A stretch of 64,000 nt of DNA. It comes from Flavobacterium sp. 140616W15 (lineage in GTDB: Bacteria; Bacteroidota; Bacteroidia; Flavobacteriales; Flavobacteriaceae). The translations under genes and the position numbers were made by a program. The stretch spans positions 186,001 to 250,000 of the forward strand of contig NZ_CP033068.1 in the NCBI RefSeq assembly GCF_003668995.1, read 5' to 3'. This document shows, piece after piece, positions 28,305-38,476 of the stretch. Numbering within the stretch: the first letter of the stretch is position 1; every line of letters starts with the position of its first letter. The notes under the pieces are model-generated. The model saw nothing but the letters and a program-made list of their open reading frames with translations, was not told the origin of the DNA and ran no database searches.

Positions 28305-29738
28305 TTAATTATTAATCGACCAAATGGTATAACCTTTTGGAGGACATTGAATTTTCACCCATTGGTCAGCTTGAGTTGTAGGATACCAACTTGAGCTCCC
28401 TGTAAAATCTTTGATTTGAGTATTTGCCCAATTGGTTTGAATCCATCTTTCCTGCCATGATGTTGAATTGTTGATGTACATTACCAATCCAGGGTTTCCG
28501 TTATATCCGTTTCTGCGGGCAATATATTCATCATTATCAGAGTATAAAATAGAAGTGGTTCCAGTGGCCTTGTTGTTATGAATCCAGATAAGGTTGTTTA
28601 ATTTATTTTTATCAAGCCATTCTTCGTAGTCTCTATAAAAAATAGTTGGATATCCTTCATGAGTTAATATATAGGAGTAAGCCAATAATTTATTCGAAAT
28701 TTCGTCAGTGTCATGATTGGTAACAAAAGTAACAGCTTTGTATGGGTTTCTTTTCCACATCATATCGTCATTTAATAGAGCAAGATTATTTCCATCAAAG
28801 GCATCATTCATTTTATAATAACAAGCAAAATCAAAAACTGAACTATTAGCATTATTAGCCCAGTCATTTAATACGTTTACATTCGAATCCCATAATTCGC
28901 CAACAGAAAAGCCACCTACATTTGCATTCCAGGCGTTTACAACCCACGCACCAAATCCTTTAACGTAATCAAATCTCCAACCATCAAATTTCATAGTATT
29001 TTTATAATATTTACCGACCCCATCAGCTCTAAGCCATAACCAATCCTGTACATGAGGATTTGCGTGGCATAAATCTGGGAAACCACCAAAAGAGCCTTCG
29101 TCATTATTACCATAACTATTTTTATAAAAGTCATTATAATTACGAGTGAATTTTCCTGAAGAAACTCCGCTAAAGTTGGTCCAAGTATTGGTTCCTGTAA
29201 ACGGATTTGCTTCCGATTGCCCGCCACTATTATGGTTAATTACAATATCAGCATAAACCTGCATGTTTTCAGCGTGGGCTTTGGTTATCAAACTTACCAA
29301 TTCTGTTTTAGATCCAAACCGAGTTTCTACAGATCCATTTTGATTATAATCTCCAAAATCAAAATAATCAGTTGGATCATAACCCATCGAAAAAGCACCA
29401 TTTTGTGCCTTTGATGCAGGTGGTAACCAAATGGAACCAATTCCAGCATTTGACCAATCTGTAATTTTAGTATTAATAGTATTCCACCAATTTCCACCAG
29501 AAGGAACATCCCAATAAAAAGCTTGCATCATTACTCCTCCACCCGGATTTGCAACATATTTTCCTGTAGTAGAAATTCCTGTGCTGAACGGACGACCATC
29601 GTGATTGGTGACATTTATAACTTTAAAATTGGAATTCGCGGCTTCAATTTCCGAATCAGTATTTTCGTTTGAGCTACAAGAATTAAAAAAAGCTGTTAGA
29701 GCACTAATTAAATAAAGCTTTACAATTTGTTTTTTCAT
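28305..29738 (-). CDS. Alpha-amylase, GH13, surface lipoprotein
   Basis: 477 aa. It starts with a lipoprotein signal (cleavage before C21 in FFNSC) and the following SSNENTDSE is acidic, like the surface-export signal of Flavobacterium lipoproteins. The GH13 barrel has all catalytic residues: nucleophile D257 (GWRFDYVKG), acid/base E281 (VGELWDS) and D343 (VTNHDTD). The sequence is closest in style to plant/archaeal-type alpha-amylases, with a small C-terminal beta domain. It should hydrolyse alpha-1,4 glucan outside the cell. No SusC/SusD pair, other glycosidase or regulator lies next to it, so it stands as a lone gene with its own terminator. Confidence 0.9.
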   Translation of the reverse strand: MKKQIVKLYLISALTAFFNSCSSNENTDSEIEAANSNFKVINVTNHDGRPFSTGISTTGKYVANPGGGVMMQAFYWDVPSGGNWWNTINTKITDWSNAGIGSIWLPPASKAQNGAFSMGYDPTDYFDFGDYNQNGSVETRFGSKTELVSLITKAHAENMQVYADIVINHNSGGQSEANPFTGTNTWTNFSGVSSGKFTRNYNDFYKNSYGNNDEGSFGGFPDLCHANPHVQDWLWLRADGVGKYYKNTMKFDGWRFDYVKGFGAWVVNAWNANVGGFSVGELWDSNVNVLNDWANNANSSVFDFACYYKMNDAFDGNNLALLNDDMMWKRNPYKAVTFVTNHDTDEISNKLLAYSYILTHEGYPTIFYRDYEEWLDKNKLNNLIWIHNNKATGTTSILYSDNDEYIARRNGYNGNPGLVMYINNSTSWQERWIQTNWANTQIKDFTGSSSWYPTTQADQWVKIQCPPKGYTIWSINN

Positions 29739-30306
29739 AATTAAATGGTTTTTAGGTTAATTGTAGATTTGGGTGATAAAATTGTGATTAATTAAATAAT
29801 AAATATAAAGTTTGATTTATTTGTATATTTTTGGGATAAATAACAATAATCACATATCGAATGTAGGTAAAACTTGCTTGTGTAAGCATTTGAAGATTTT
29901 AATTTCTAAACGAAAACGTTATAGTGTTGAAAACTTTAAGTTATTTAGCTTAAAATGAGTTTCTTGCGGAGGGGTTTTGATAGCGGTTAATCTAGATTAG
30001 AGTAGAAAAGAGTTTGAGAGATCTTATAAATTATTCCAAATATTAGATGTGATTAATTTTTAGATACGAGATTTTTTTTGATAGCATATAATTTTTTGTT
30101 AATAGTAATAAGTTAACTTGTATTATGTGATTGAATTGTTATTTTTGTTCGTTATAAGTTAATTAAGCAATGTTTGTTAGATTTGTAAAGATTTTTATTT
30201 TCTGAACATTTAAAATATATATTGAAATATTCGGTTTACTATATTTGTAACCGAAATAATGCTAAATAATAAAGCTTCTTTACATTAAAATTAAATTTTA
30301 AAAATA
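29739..30306. other. Divergent intergenic region between amylase and surA-like gene
   Basis: 568 bp of AT-rich sequence with no coding region that I can support. It carries the promoter of the surA-like gene near its right end (TATATTTG at 30240-30247). The amylase promoter must lie on the left, but no exact TAnnTTTG box is visible there on the minus strand. Confidence 0.5.
30240..30247 (+). promoter_or_regulatory. -7 box before the surA-like gene
   Basis: TATATTTG, an exact TAnnTTTG match, lies 59 bp before the ATG. A TTG at 30222-30224 gives only a 15-bp spacer, so the -33 element is doubtful. Confidence 0.5.
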
Positions 30307-31737
30307 ATGCTATTAAAAAAATTACGAATAAAAACTATCAATTGTCAATTTGTATTTACAATAAGTTTTTTGCTTCTTTTCACTTCGCTAACCAGAGCGC
30401 AAGAAATTATTAAAGATACAGTTGTTAAAAAACCAGTTGTAGTTAAAAGTAATCAAAAACAAAAAATAGATGGTATTATCGCTACAGTAGGTGATTATAT
30501 TATTTTAGATTCAGATATTGATAAAAGTTATTTAGAAATTAGTGGTCAAGGAGGATCAGTTAAAGATATTTCAAGATGTCAAATGCTTGGAAAACTTTTA
30601 GAAGATAAGCTATATGCACATCAAGCTATTCAGGACAGTATTATTGTAAGTGATGCTGAAGTAAAAGGTATGATGGAAGAACGATTGACCTATATGGTTC
30701 AGCAAATCGGAGATATAAACAAGGTAGTTCAGTATTACAAAAAGAATTCTGTTGAAGAGTTTAGAACTTATTTTGCAGATATCTTAAAAGAGCAAAAGTT
30801 AGCATCAGAGATGCAAAAGAAAATTATTGATGGAGTAGAGATTACTCCAGAAGAGGTTCGTAATTTCTTTAAAAAAATACCGAAGGATGAATTGCCAACT
30901 TTTGGAGCAGAAATGGAAGTAGCACAGATTGTAGTGGAACCTAAAGTTTCTAAAGAAGACAAGCAAAAAGTTATAGACAGGCTCAACAGTATTAAAAAAG
31001 ATGTAGAGGATGGCGCTAGTTTTGCAACTAAAGCCGTTTTGTATTCACAAGATCCAGGTTCTAGCTCAAATGGAGGATATTATAAGATGAATAGAAAGAC
31101 AGCTTTCGTAAAAGAATTTAAGGATGTTGCTTTTAGTCTTCAAGAAGGGGAAATTTCAGCTCCTTTTGAAACTATTTTTGGATTTCATATTATAAAAATT
31201 GATAAGATTAAAGGACAAGAGGTAGAGTTACGACATATCATAATTGCTCCGGCTGTTTCTGAAGAGGCTTTGAAAGAAGCAAAAGAAAGAATCACAGCAA
31301 TTAGAGAAAAAATAGTAGATAAGAAAGTTACTTTTGCTGAAGCTGCAAGAGCAGATTCAGACGAAAAAGAAACACGTGCAAATGGTGGAGCATTAATTAA
31401 TCCAAATACGCAGGATACACGTTTTGAATTAACAAAAATGGATCCTACATTATATTCTCAGGTTTCAAATTTAAAAGATACCGATGTTTCGCAACCAATT
31501 TTGAATACAGATGATAAGGGTAAAAAAACATATAAGTTAATTACTGTAACGAATAGAATCGAAGAGCATGTTGCTGATTATGGTAAAGATTATATCAAGA
31601 TTAAAGATTTAGCTTTAAAGGAAAAACAGATCAATGCTATTGCGAAATGGTTTGATGAAAAAATAAAAGAAACTTATATTAAAATTATTGGAGAGTACAG
31701 AGATTGTGCTTTTACTAATAATTGGTTGAAAAAATAA
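30307..31737 (+). CDS. SurA-like periplasmic peptidyl-prolyl isomerase/chaperone
   Basis: 476 aa. An N-terminal signal peptide (hydrophobic TISFLLLFTSLTRAQ at about 19-33) precedes a SurA-type helical N-terminal domain (IDGIIATVGDYIILDSDID, about 52-72) and two parvulin domains, at about 195-300 (AEMEVAQIVVEP ... FGFHIIKID) and about 305-420 (VELRHIIIAP). It should help outer-membrane proteins fold in the periplasm. In many Flavobacteria such genes lie before a moxR gene, as here. A strong terminator lies between the two. The family is clear; one-to-one orthology to SurA is inferred. Confidence 0.88.
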   Translation: MLLKKLRIKTINCQFVFTISFLLLFTSLTRAQEIIKDTVVKKPVVVKSNQKQKIDGIIATVGDYIILDSDIDKSYLEISGQGGSVKDISRCQMLGKLLEDKLYAHQAIQDSIIVSDAEVKGMMEERLTYMVQQIGDINKVVQYYKKNSVEEFRTYFADILKEQKLASEMQKKIIDGVEITPEEVRNFFKKIPKDELPTFGAEMEVAQIVVEPKVSKEDKQKVIDRLNSIKKDVEDGASFATKAVLYSQDPGSSSNGGYYKMNRKTAFVKEFKDVAFSLQEGEISAPFETIFGFHIIKIDKIKGQEVELRHIIIAPAVSEEALKEAKERITAIREKIVDKKVTFAEAARADSDEKETRANGGALINPNTQDTRFELTKMDPTLYSQVSNLKDTDVSQPILNTDDKGKKTYKLITVTNRIEEHVADYGKDYIKIKDLALKEKQINAIAKWFDEKIKETYIKIIGEYRDCAFTNNWLKK

Positions 31738-31753
31738 TTTTTATAAAATAAAT

Positions 31754-31796
31754 AAAAAGAGTTAGTTTTATGAATTCATAGAACTAACTCTTTTTA
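31754..31796 (+). terminator. Terminator after the surA-like gene
   Basis: AAAAAGAGTTAGTT and AACTAACTCTTTTT form a perfect long stem around a 14-base loop; T-tract included. It lies just before moxR, whose ATG is at 31817, so moxR may rely on read-through or on a promoter inside it. Confidence 0.85.
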
Positions 31797-31816
31797 ATTT
31801 TAAATACATTCATAAG

Positions 31817-32769
31817 ATGTCTGATGTAACTGCAATTCATAACTTAGTCCAAAAACGTAATGAATTAAAAACTGAAATCGCAAAAATAATTGTAGGTCAG
31901 GATGATGTTGTAGATCAAATTTTGATTTGCATTTTTTCTGGAGGGCATGCTCTTTTGATAGGTGTCCCAGGATTAGCAAAAACATTATTGATAAATACAC
32001 TGTCACAGGCTTTAGGACTTGATTTTAAGAGAATTCAATTTACTCCAGATTTGATGCCGTCAGATATTTTAGGAAGTGAAATTTTGGATGAAAACAGACG
32101 ATTCAAGTTTATAAAAGGGCCTGTTTTTTCGAATATCATTTTGGCAGATGAGATTAATAGAACACCGCCAAAAACACAAGCGGCTTTACTAGAAGCAATG
32201 CAGGAACGTTCAGTAACGATAGCTGGTGAAAATCATAAATTAGACTTACCTTATTTTGTATTAGCAACACAAAACCCTATTGAGCAAGAAGGAACTTATC
32301 CTTTGCCAGAAGCACAATTGGATCGTTTTATGTTTGCTATAAAATTAGAGTATCCAAGTTTTGAAGAAGAAGTGCAAGTTGTAAAACGTACTACTTCAGA
32401 TAATACAAGTGTAATTAACCCGTTGTTTACGGCCCAGGAAATTATCGATTTCCAACACTTAATCCGTAGAATCCCTGTAGCAGATAATGTGATAGAGTAT
32501 GCGGTAACTTTGGTTAGTAAAACCCGTCCTGATAATAGTCTGACGAATGATTTTGTTAAAAATTATCTAGATTGGGGGCAGGACCGAGAGCTTCGCAAAA
32601 TTTAATTTTGGCGGCCAAAGCACATGCTGCATTCAATGGAAAATTTTCGCCAGATATAGAAGATGTAAAAGCGGTAGCAACTGGTATTTTAAGACATCGA
32701 ATCATTAAAAATTACAAAGCCGATGCTGAAGGAATTACAGAAGAAATTATAATTAAGAAGCTACTATAA
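31817..32769 (+). CDS. MoxR family AAA+ ATPase, frameshifted in this sequence
   Basis: 317 aa once one base is restored. Walker A GVPGLAKT (about 53-60), Walker B ILADEINRTPPKTQAALLEAMQE (about 109-131) and sensor 1 ATQNPIEQEGTYPLPEAQLDRF are complete; the lid domain forms the C-terminus. MoxR proteins are chaperone-like ATPases that usually work with von Willebrand domain proteins, none of which is encoded next to it here. The frame breaks at G5 (32574-32578): with G6 the protein reads DWGAGPRASQNLILAAKAH, a conserved MoxR segment. It is most likely a sequence error. Confidence 0.88.
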
Positions 32770-32791
32770 CGTTATAAAAATACTTATTTAG

Positions 32792-32830
32792 AAAGGTTCT
32801 TTGCTTAAAACATAGCAAAGAACCTTTTTC
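32792..32830 (+). terminator. Terminator after moxR
   Basis: AAAGGTTCTTTGC pairs with GCAAAGAACCTTT, followed by T's, 22 bp after the moxR stop. Confidence 0.9.
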
Positions 32831-33008
32831 TTTGGAATAAAGAATTTCGACTTTGTCAAAGAAAGGATTTTATATTATTAATAATTTAATATTTTGACGT
32901 TAAAATGCAATTTTGCTAAATTTACGCAATGTAAATCGTTATTTTTTAATAATAACTTTTGAAAAGGCGAGTTCTGTTATATTTTTTTTAATTCTCGGCT
33001 TTAATTTT

Positions 33009-33016
33009 TAAATTTG
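33009..33016 (+). promoter_or_regulatory. -7 box before acnB
   Basis: TAAATTTG, an exact TAnnTTTG match 39 bp before the ATG of acnB. No convincing -33 TTG is present. Confidence 0.5.
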
Positions 33017-33054
33017 CGTACAAAAAAATAAGATACTTAGAAAAGACTTCGATT

Positions 33055-35825
33055 ATGAATACTTATAACGATTACATTAAAGAGATTGCAGAACGAAAAG
33101 ACCAAGGTCTTCACCCGAAGCCAATAGATGGTGCTGAGTTGTTAAGCGTGATTATTGCTCAAATTAAAGATTTAGATAACGAGTATCGTGAAGAATCTAT
33201 TAAACACTTTATTTATAACACTATACCAGGTACTACAAGTGCTGCAGGTGTAAAAGCTAAGTTTTTAAAGAGATTATTCTTGGAGAATCTGAAGTGAAAG
33301 AAATAACACCAGCTTTTGCATTTGAGTTATTATCGCACATGAAGGGTGGACCTTCTATTGAAGTGTTGTTAGATTTAGCTTTAGGTAATGATGCTACTAT
33401 TGCAAAAGAAGCAGGAAATGTTCTTAAAACACAAGTTTACCTTTACGAGGCAGACACAGATCGTTTAAAAGAGGCATTTAAAAATGGTAATCCAGTTGCT
33501 ATAGAAATTATTAAAAGCTACGCACAGGCAGAGTTTTTTACTAAATTGCCAGAGGTAGTTGAAGAAATTAAAGTAGTTACTTTTATTGCAGGCGAAGGTG
33601 ATATTTCTACGGATTTATTATCTCCAGGTAATCAGGCTCACTCACGTTCTGATCGTGAACTTCATGGGCAGTGTATGATTACACCTAAAGCACAAGAAGA
33701 AATTAAGGCATTACAAGCACAGCATCCTGATAAAAGTGTGATGTTAATTGCAGAAAAAGGTACAATGGGAGTTGGTTCTTCTAGAATGTCAGGTGTAAAC
33801 AACGTGGCACTTTGGACAGGAAAACAAGCAAGCCCATATATTCCATTTGTTAATATAGCTCCAATCGTTGGGGGAACAAACGGTATTTCTCCGATTTTCT
33901 TAACAACTGTGGATGTTACGGGTGGTATTGGTTTAGATCTTAAAAACTGGGTTAAAAAGCTTGATGCAGATGGGAATGTTGTTCGTAATGAGAATAATGA
34001 GCCAATTCTGGAAGAAGCATATTCAGTTGCTACAGGTACAGTGCTTACTATAAACACTAAAACAAAAAAGCTTTATAACGGAGACAAAGAATTAATTGAT
34101 ATTTCTAAGGCTTTTACACCTCAGAAAATGGAATTTATAAAGGCTGGAGGATCATATGCAATTGTATTTGGTAAAAAACTTCAGACATTAGCAGCTAAAA
34201 TTTTAGAAATTGAGGCTCCTCTTGTATTTGCTCCATCAAAAGAGATTTCTCTTGAAGGACAAGGTCTTACAGCAGTAGAAAAAATCTTCAACAAAAATGC
34301 TGTTGGTATAGCTCCAGGTAAAGTATTACATGCTGGTTCAGATGTTCGTGTAGAGGTTAATATCGTAGGTTCGCAAGATACTACTGGGCTTATGACAGCT
34401 CAGGAATTAGAGTCTATGGCGGCTACAGTAATTTCTCCAATTGTTGACGGTGCATACCAATCAGGTTGTCATACGGCTTCAGTATGGGATAAAAAAGCTC
34501 AGGCAAACATTCCAAAATTGATGAAATTTATGAATGATTTCGGTTTAATCACTGCACGTGATCCGAAAGGAGTTTATCATGCAATGACGGATGTAATTCA
34601 CAAAGTTCTTAATGATATTACAATAGATGAGTGGGCTATCATTATTGGTGGTGACTCTCATACAAGAATGTCAAAAGGTGTAGCTTTTGGAGCAGACTCT
34701 GGGACAGTAGCACTTGCACTTGCTACAGGTGAGGCTTCAATGCCAATTCCTGAATCTGTAAAGGTGACGTTTAAAGGAGAGATGAAAGATTATATGGACT
34801 TCCGTGATGTAGTTCATTCAACACAAGCTCAAATGCTTAAAAAGTTTGGTGGAGAGAATGTATTTCAAGGTAGAATTATCGAGGTTCATCTTGGTACTCT
34901 TACTGCTGACCAGGCATTTACGTTTACAGATTGGACTGCAGAGATGAAAGCAAAAGCTTCTATTTGTATTTCTGAAGATGATACTTTAATTGAATCTCTT
35001 GAGATTGCAAAAAGCAGAATCCAGATTATGATCAATAAAGGAATGGACAATGAAAAACAAGTTCTTCAGGGATTGATTAATAAAGCAGATAAGAGAATTG
35101 CAGAAATTAAATCGGCTGAGAAGCCAGCTTTAACTCCAGATGCAAATGCGAAGTATTATGCTGAAGTTGTTGTTGATTTGGATCAGATTATAGAGCCTAT
35201 GATTGCTGATCCAGATGTAAATAATGCTGATGTTTCTAAAAGATATACTCACGATACAATCAGACCATTATCTTTTTATGGAGGAGAGAAAAAAGTAGAT
35301 CTTGGATTTATTGGCTCTTGTATGGTTCACAAGGGTGATATGAAGATCCTTGCTCAAATGCTTAAAAATATAGAAGAACAGCACGGTAAGGTTGAGTTTA
35401 AAGCACCACTTGTTGTAGCACCGCCTACATATAATATTGTGGATGAACTTAAGGCTGAAGGAGACTGGGAAGTTTTACAGAAATACTCAGGTTTCGAATT
35501 TAACGATAGCGCTCCTAAAGGTGCTGCGCGTACAGAATATGAGAACATGTTGTATCTAGAACGTCCTGGATGTAATCTTTGTATGGGTAACCAAGAAAAA
35601 GCTTCAAAAGGAGATACTGTAATGGCAACATCTACTCGTCTTTTCCAAGGAAGAGTAGTAGAGGATACAGAAGGTAAAAAGGGAGAGTCATTGCTTTCTT
35701 CTACGCCAGTTGTGGTGTTGTCTACAATTTTAGGTAGAACTCCTACATTAGATGAATATACAGCAGCTGTAGAAGGTATTAGCCTGACTAGGTTTGCTCC
35801 TTCTCATAAACTGTTAGTGATGTAA
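33055..35825 (+). CDS. acnB: Bifunctional aconitate hydratase 2/2-methylisocitrate dehydratase, frameshifted in this sequence
   Basis: 923 aa after repair, standard for AcnB. The N-terminal HEAT-like domain (about 1-160) and swivel domain precede the catalytic Fe-S domains; LERPGCNLCMGNQ near the C-terminus holds two of the three cluster cysteines, and LGFIGSCMVHKGD the other. It interconverts citrate and isocitrate and, in the methylcitrate pathway, hydrates 2-methylaconitate. The frame breaks at 33270, where AAAGAGATT should read AAAGGAGATT to give FLKEIILGESEVKEITPAF; the remaining reading frame from 33294 is uninterrupted. A different aconitase follows 130 bp downstream. The single lost base is probably a sequence error. 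Confidence 0.92.
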
Positions 35826-35853
35826 TTTACGATAAGTTATAATGATTATATAT

Positions 35854-35886
35854 AAAAGGCCTGAGTGATAAACTCAGGCTTTTTCT
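35854..35886 (+). terminator. Terminator between acnB and acnA
   Basis: GCCTGAGT-type stem: CCTGAGT pairs with ACTCAGG around GATAA, flanked by AAAAGG and CTTTTT. It separates the two aconitase genes into different transcripts, at least in part. Confidence 0.85.
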
Positions 35887-35954
35887 TTTACAGCTATTCT
35901 ATTTTTTGTAACTTGTCATGTTCAAAAAAGAATAAAAAATAAAACAAGTATATT

Positions 35955-38219
35955 ATGGCATTTGATATTGAAATGATTAAAAAAGTGTATGACAACATGC
36001 CAAGTCGTGTTGATAAAGCACGCGAAATTGTTGGTCGTCCACTTACTTTAACGGAGAAAATTTTGTACAATCACCTTTGGGATGGAACCCCAACCAAGGC
36101 GTTTGGAAGAGGAGTTGATTATGTTGATTTTGCACCCGATCGCGTTGCATGTCAAGATGCAACTGCACAAATGGCATTATTGCAATTTATGCATGCAGGT
36201 AAATCAAAAGTAGCAGTTCCTACAACAGTACATTGTGATCACTTAATTCAAGCTAAAGTAGATGCTGTAACCGATTTGGCTAGAGCAAAAACACAAAGTA
36301 ATGAAGTGTTTGATTTTCTTTCATCAGTTTCTAATAAATACGGAATTGGTTTCTGGAAGCCAGGAGCAGGAATTATTCACCAAGTAGTACTTGAAAATTA
36401 TGCTTTTCCAGGAGGAATGATGATTGGTACCGATTCACATACTGTAAATGCAGGAGGATTAGGAATGGTAGCTATTGGTGTTGGTGGAGCCGATGCGGTA
36501 GATGTTATGTCAGGAATGGCATGGGAATTAAAATTCCCTAAATTAATTGGAGTAAAATTAACTGGTAAATTATCAGGATGGACAGCTCCTAAAGATGTTA
36601 TCCTTAAAGTTGCTGGAATTCTTACTGTAAAAGGTGGGACAGGTGCAATTGTTGAATATTTTGGAGAAGGTGCTACTTCTATGTCATGTACAGGAAAAGG
36701 TACTATTTGTAACATGGGGGCTGAGATTGGAGCAACGACTTCAACTTTTGGATACGATGCTTCTATGAGTCGTTACCTGCGTTCTACAAACAGAGCTGAT
36801 GTGGCAGATGCTGCAGATAAAATTGCACCATACTTAACAGGAGATGCTGAAGTATATGCAAATCCAGAAAAATATTTTGATCAGGTAATCGAAATTAACT
36901 TAACTGAATTAGAGCCACATTTAAACGGTCCTTTTACGCCAGATTTAGCTACTCCAATTTCTAAAATGAAAGAAGCAGCAATCAAAAATAATTGGCCATT
37001 AAAGATTGAAGTTGGTTTAATTGGTTCATGTACCAATTCTTCTTACGAAGATATTGCTCGTGCAGCATCTTTGGCAAGACAAGTTTCGGCTAAAAATTTA
37101 AAAACAAAATCACAGTTCACAATTACTCCAGGTTCAGAGGTAGTTCGTTATACAATCGAGCGTGATGGTTTTATCGATACATTCCATAAAATTGGAGCGA
37201 CAGTTTTTGCTAACGCTTGCGGACCATGTATTGGTATGTGGGATAGAGAAGGAGCAGAGAAAGAAGAAAGAAATACAATCGTTCATTCATTTAACCGTAA
37301 CTTTTCAAAACGTGCGGATGGAAACCCTAATACACTAGCTTTCGTAGGTTCGCCAGAATTGGTGACTGCAATGGCTATTGCGGGAGATTTAAGTTTTAAT
37401 CCATTAACGGATACTTTGATCAATGAAGATGGAGAAGAAGTAATGTTAGATGAGCCTACTGGAGACGAATTGCCTCCAAAAGGATTTGATGTTAAAGATC
37501 CAGGATTCCAGGTTCCGGCTGCAGATGGCTCAGGAGTTCAGGTAGTTGTAAGTCCAACATCAGAGCGTTTACAGTTGTTAGCACCGTTTGATGCTTGGGA
37601 TGGTAAAAACATAACAGGAGCAAAATTGTTAATCAAAGCGTTCGGAAAATGTACTACAGATCATATTTCTATGGCAGGACCATGGTTGCGTTTCCGTGGA
37701 CATTTGGATAATATTTCTAACAATATGTTGATTGGTGCAGTAAATGCATTCAACCAAAAAACGAATTCAGTTAAAAATCAACTAACAGGAACTTACGATG
37801 CAGTTCCAGCAGTGGCCCGTGCATACAAAGCTGCAGGAGTTCCGTCTGTTGTTGTGGGAGATCATAACTACGGAGAAGGTTCTTCACGTGAGCATGCAGC
37901 AATGGAGCCACGTTTCTTAGGAGTTAAAGCAGTATTGGTGAAATCTTTTGCTCGTATTCATGAAACTAACCTTAAAAAACAAGGGCTTTTAGGATTAACA
38001 TTTGCTAACGAAGCAGATTATGATAAAATCCAAGAAGATGATACAATCAATTTTGTTGATTTAGTAGATTTTGCTCCAGGAAAACCATTAACGTTAGAAT
38101 TCGTTCACGCAAATGGGACTAAAGATATAATCTTAGCAAATCATACGTATAATGCAGGACAAATTGGCTGGTTTGTAGCTGGTTCAGCATTAAATTTAAT
38201 TGCTGCAGGAAAAGCGTAA
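35955..38219 (+). CDS. acnA: Aconitate hydratase, mitochondrial-type AcnA
   Basis: 754 aa, complete. It belongs to the aconitase branch shared with mitochondria rather than the AcnB branch: it starts with the catalytic domains ([13 protein letters not shown]) and ends with the swivel domain ([17 protein letters not shown]). Cluster cysteines are in [13 protein letters not shown] and [14 protein letters not shown]. It catalyses citrate to isocitrate in the TCA cycle. It lies directly after acnB in the same direction with a terminator between, so both aconitases may be made under different conditions. No clear -7 box was found before it. Confidence 0.95.
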   Translation: MAFDIEMIKKVYDNMPSRVDKAREIVGRPLTLTEKILYNHLWDGTPTKAFGRGVDYVDFAPDRVACQDATAQMALLQFMHAGKSKVAVPTTVHCDHLIQAKVDAVTDLARAKTQSNEVFDFLSSVSNKYGIGFWKPGAGIIHQVVLENYAFPGGMMIGTDSHTVNAGGLGMVAIGVGGADAVDVMSGMAWELKFPKLIGVKLTGKLSGWTAPKDVILKVAGILTVKGGTGAIVEYFGEGATSMSCTGKGTICNMGAEIGATTSTFGYDASMSRYLRSTNRADVADAADKIAPYLTGDAEVYANPEKYFDQVIEINLTELEPHLNGPFTPDLATPISKMKEAAIKNNWPLKIEVGLIGSCTNSSYEDIARAASLARQVSAKNLKTKSQFTITPGSEVVRYTIERDGFIDTFHKIGATVFANACGPCIGMWDREGAEKEERNTIVHSFNRNFSKRADGNPNTLAFVGSPELVTAMAIAGDLSFNPLTDTLINEDGEEVMLDEPTGDELPPKGFDVKDPGFQVPAADGSGVQVVVSPTSERLQLLAPFDAWDGKNITGAKLLIKAFGKCTTDHISMAGPWLRFRGHLDNISNNMLIGAVNAFNQKTNSVKNQLTGTYDAVPAVARAYKAAGVPSVVVGDHNYGEGSSREHAAMEPRFLGVKAVLVKSFARIHETNLKKQGLLGLTFANEADYDKIQEDDTINFVDLVDFAPGKPLTLEFVHANGTKDIILANHTYNAGQIGWFVAGSALNLIAAGKA

Positions 38220-38239
38220 TTAAAGATTTAAAGTATATT

Positions 38240-38271
38240 AAAAACTCTCAAGGTAACTTGGGAGTTTTTTA
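38240..38271 (+). terminator. Terminator after acnA
   Basis: AAAACTCTCAAG pairs with CTTGGGAGTTTT (one G-T pair) around GTAA, followed by T's. Confidence 0.88.
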
Positions 38272-38299
38272 TTTGAAGTCATTTACTTCGTCAGTTCGT

Positions 38300-38392
38300 A
38301 TCGCTCGGGTCCAGCTATCCACTATATCTTTTCTTTTTTAAGGAAAAAAGAAAAGGATGCTGCTTTTATCTGGGCAAGGAAGTCTATTTGAA
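38300..38392. repeat. REP-like hairpin element, copy 2
   Basis: The core CTTTTCTTTTTT-AAGG-AAAAAAGAAAAGGAT is a 14-15 bp stem with one bulge. Its outer arms TCCAGCTATCC and ATCTGGGC are partly symmetrical. The plan is like that at 7868-7908. Hairpin elements of this kind (ending AAAAGGAT) are, to my recollection, frequent between genes in Flavobacterium. Confidence 0.5.
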
Positions 38393-38476
38393 AAAGAAAT
38401 TTAGTTAAAGATCTCCAAGATTTTTTTATCTGTCAGGTATTATAATTTTACACATTATAGCTCTGACATTATAAAA

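Noticed and set aside
33055..33297. A small 80-residue gene upstream of aconitase
   Set aside because: Its sequence is the known N-terminus of AcnB and continues in the next frame after one base.
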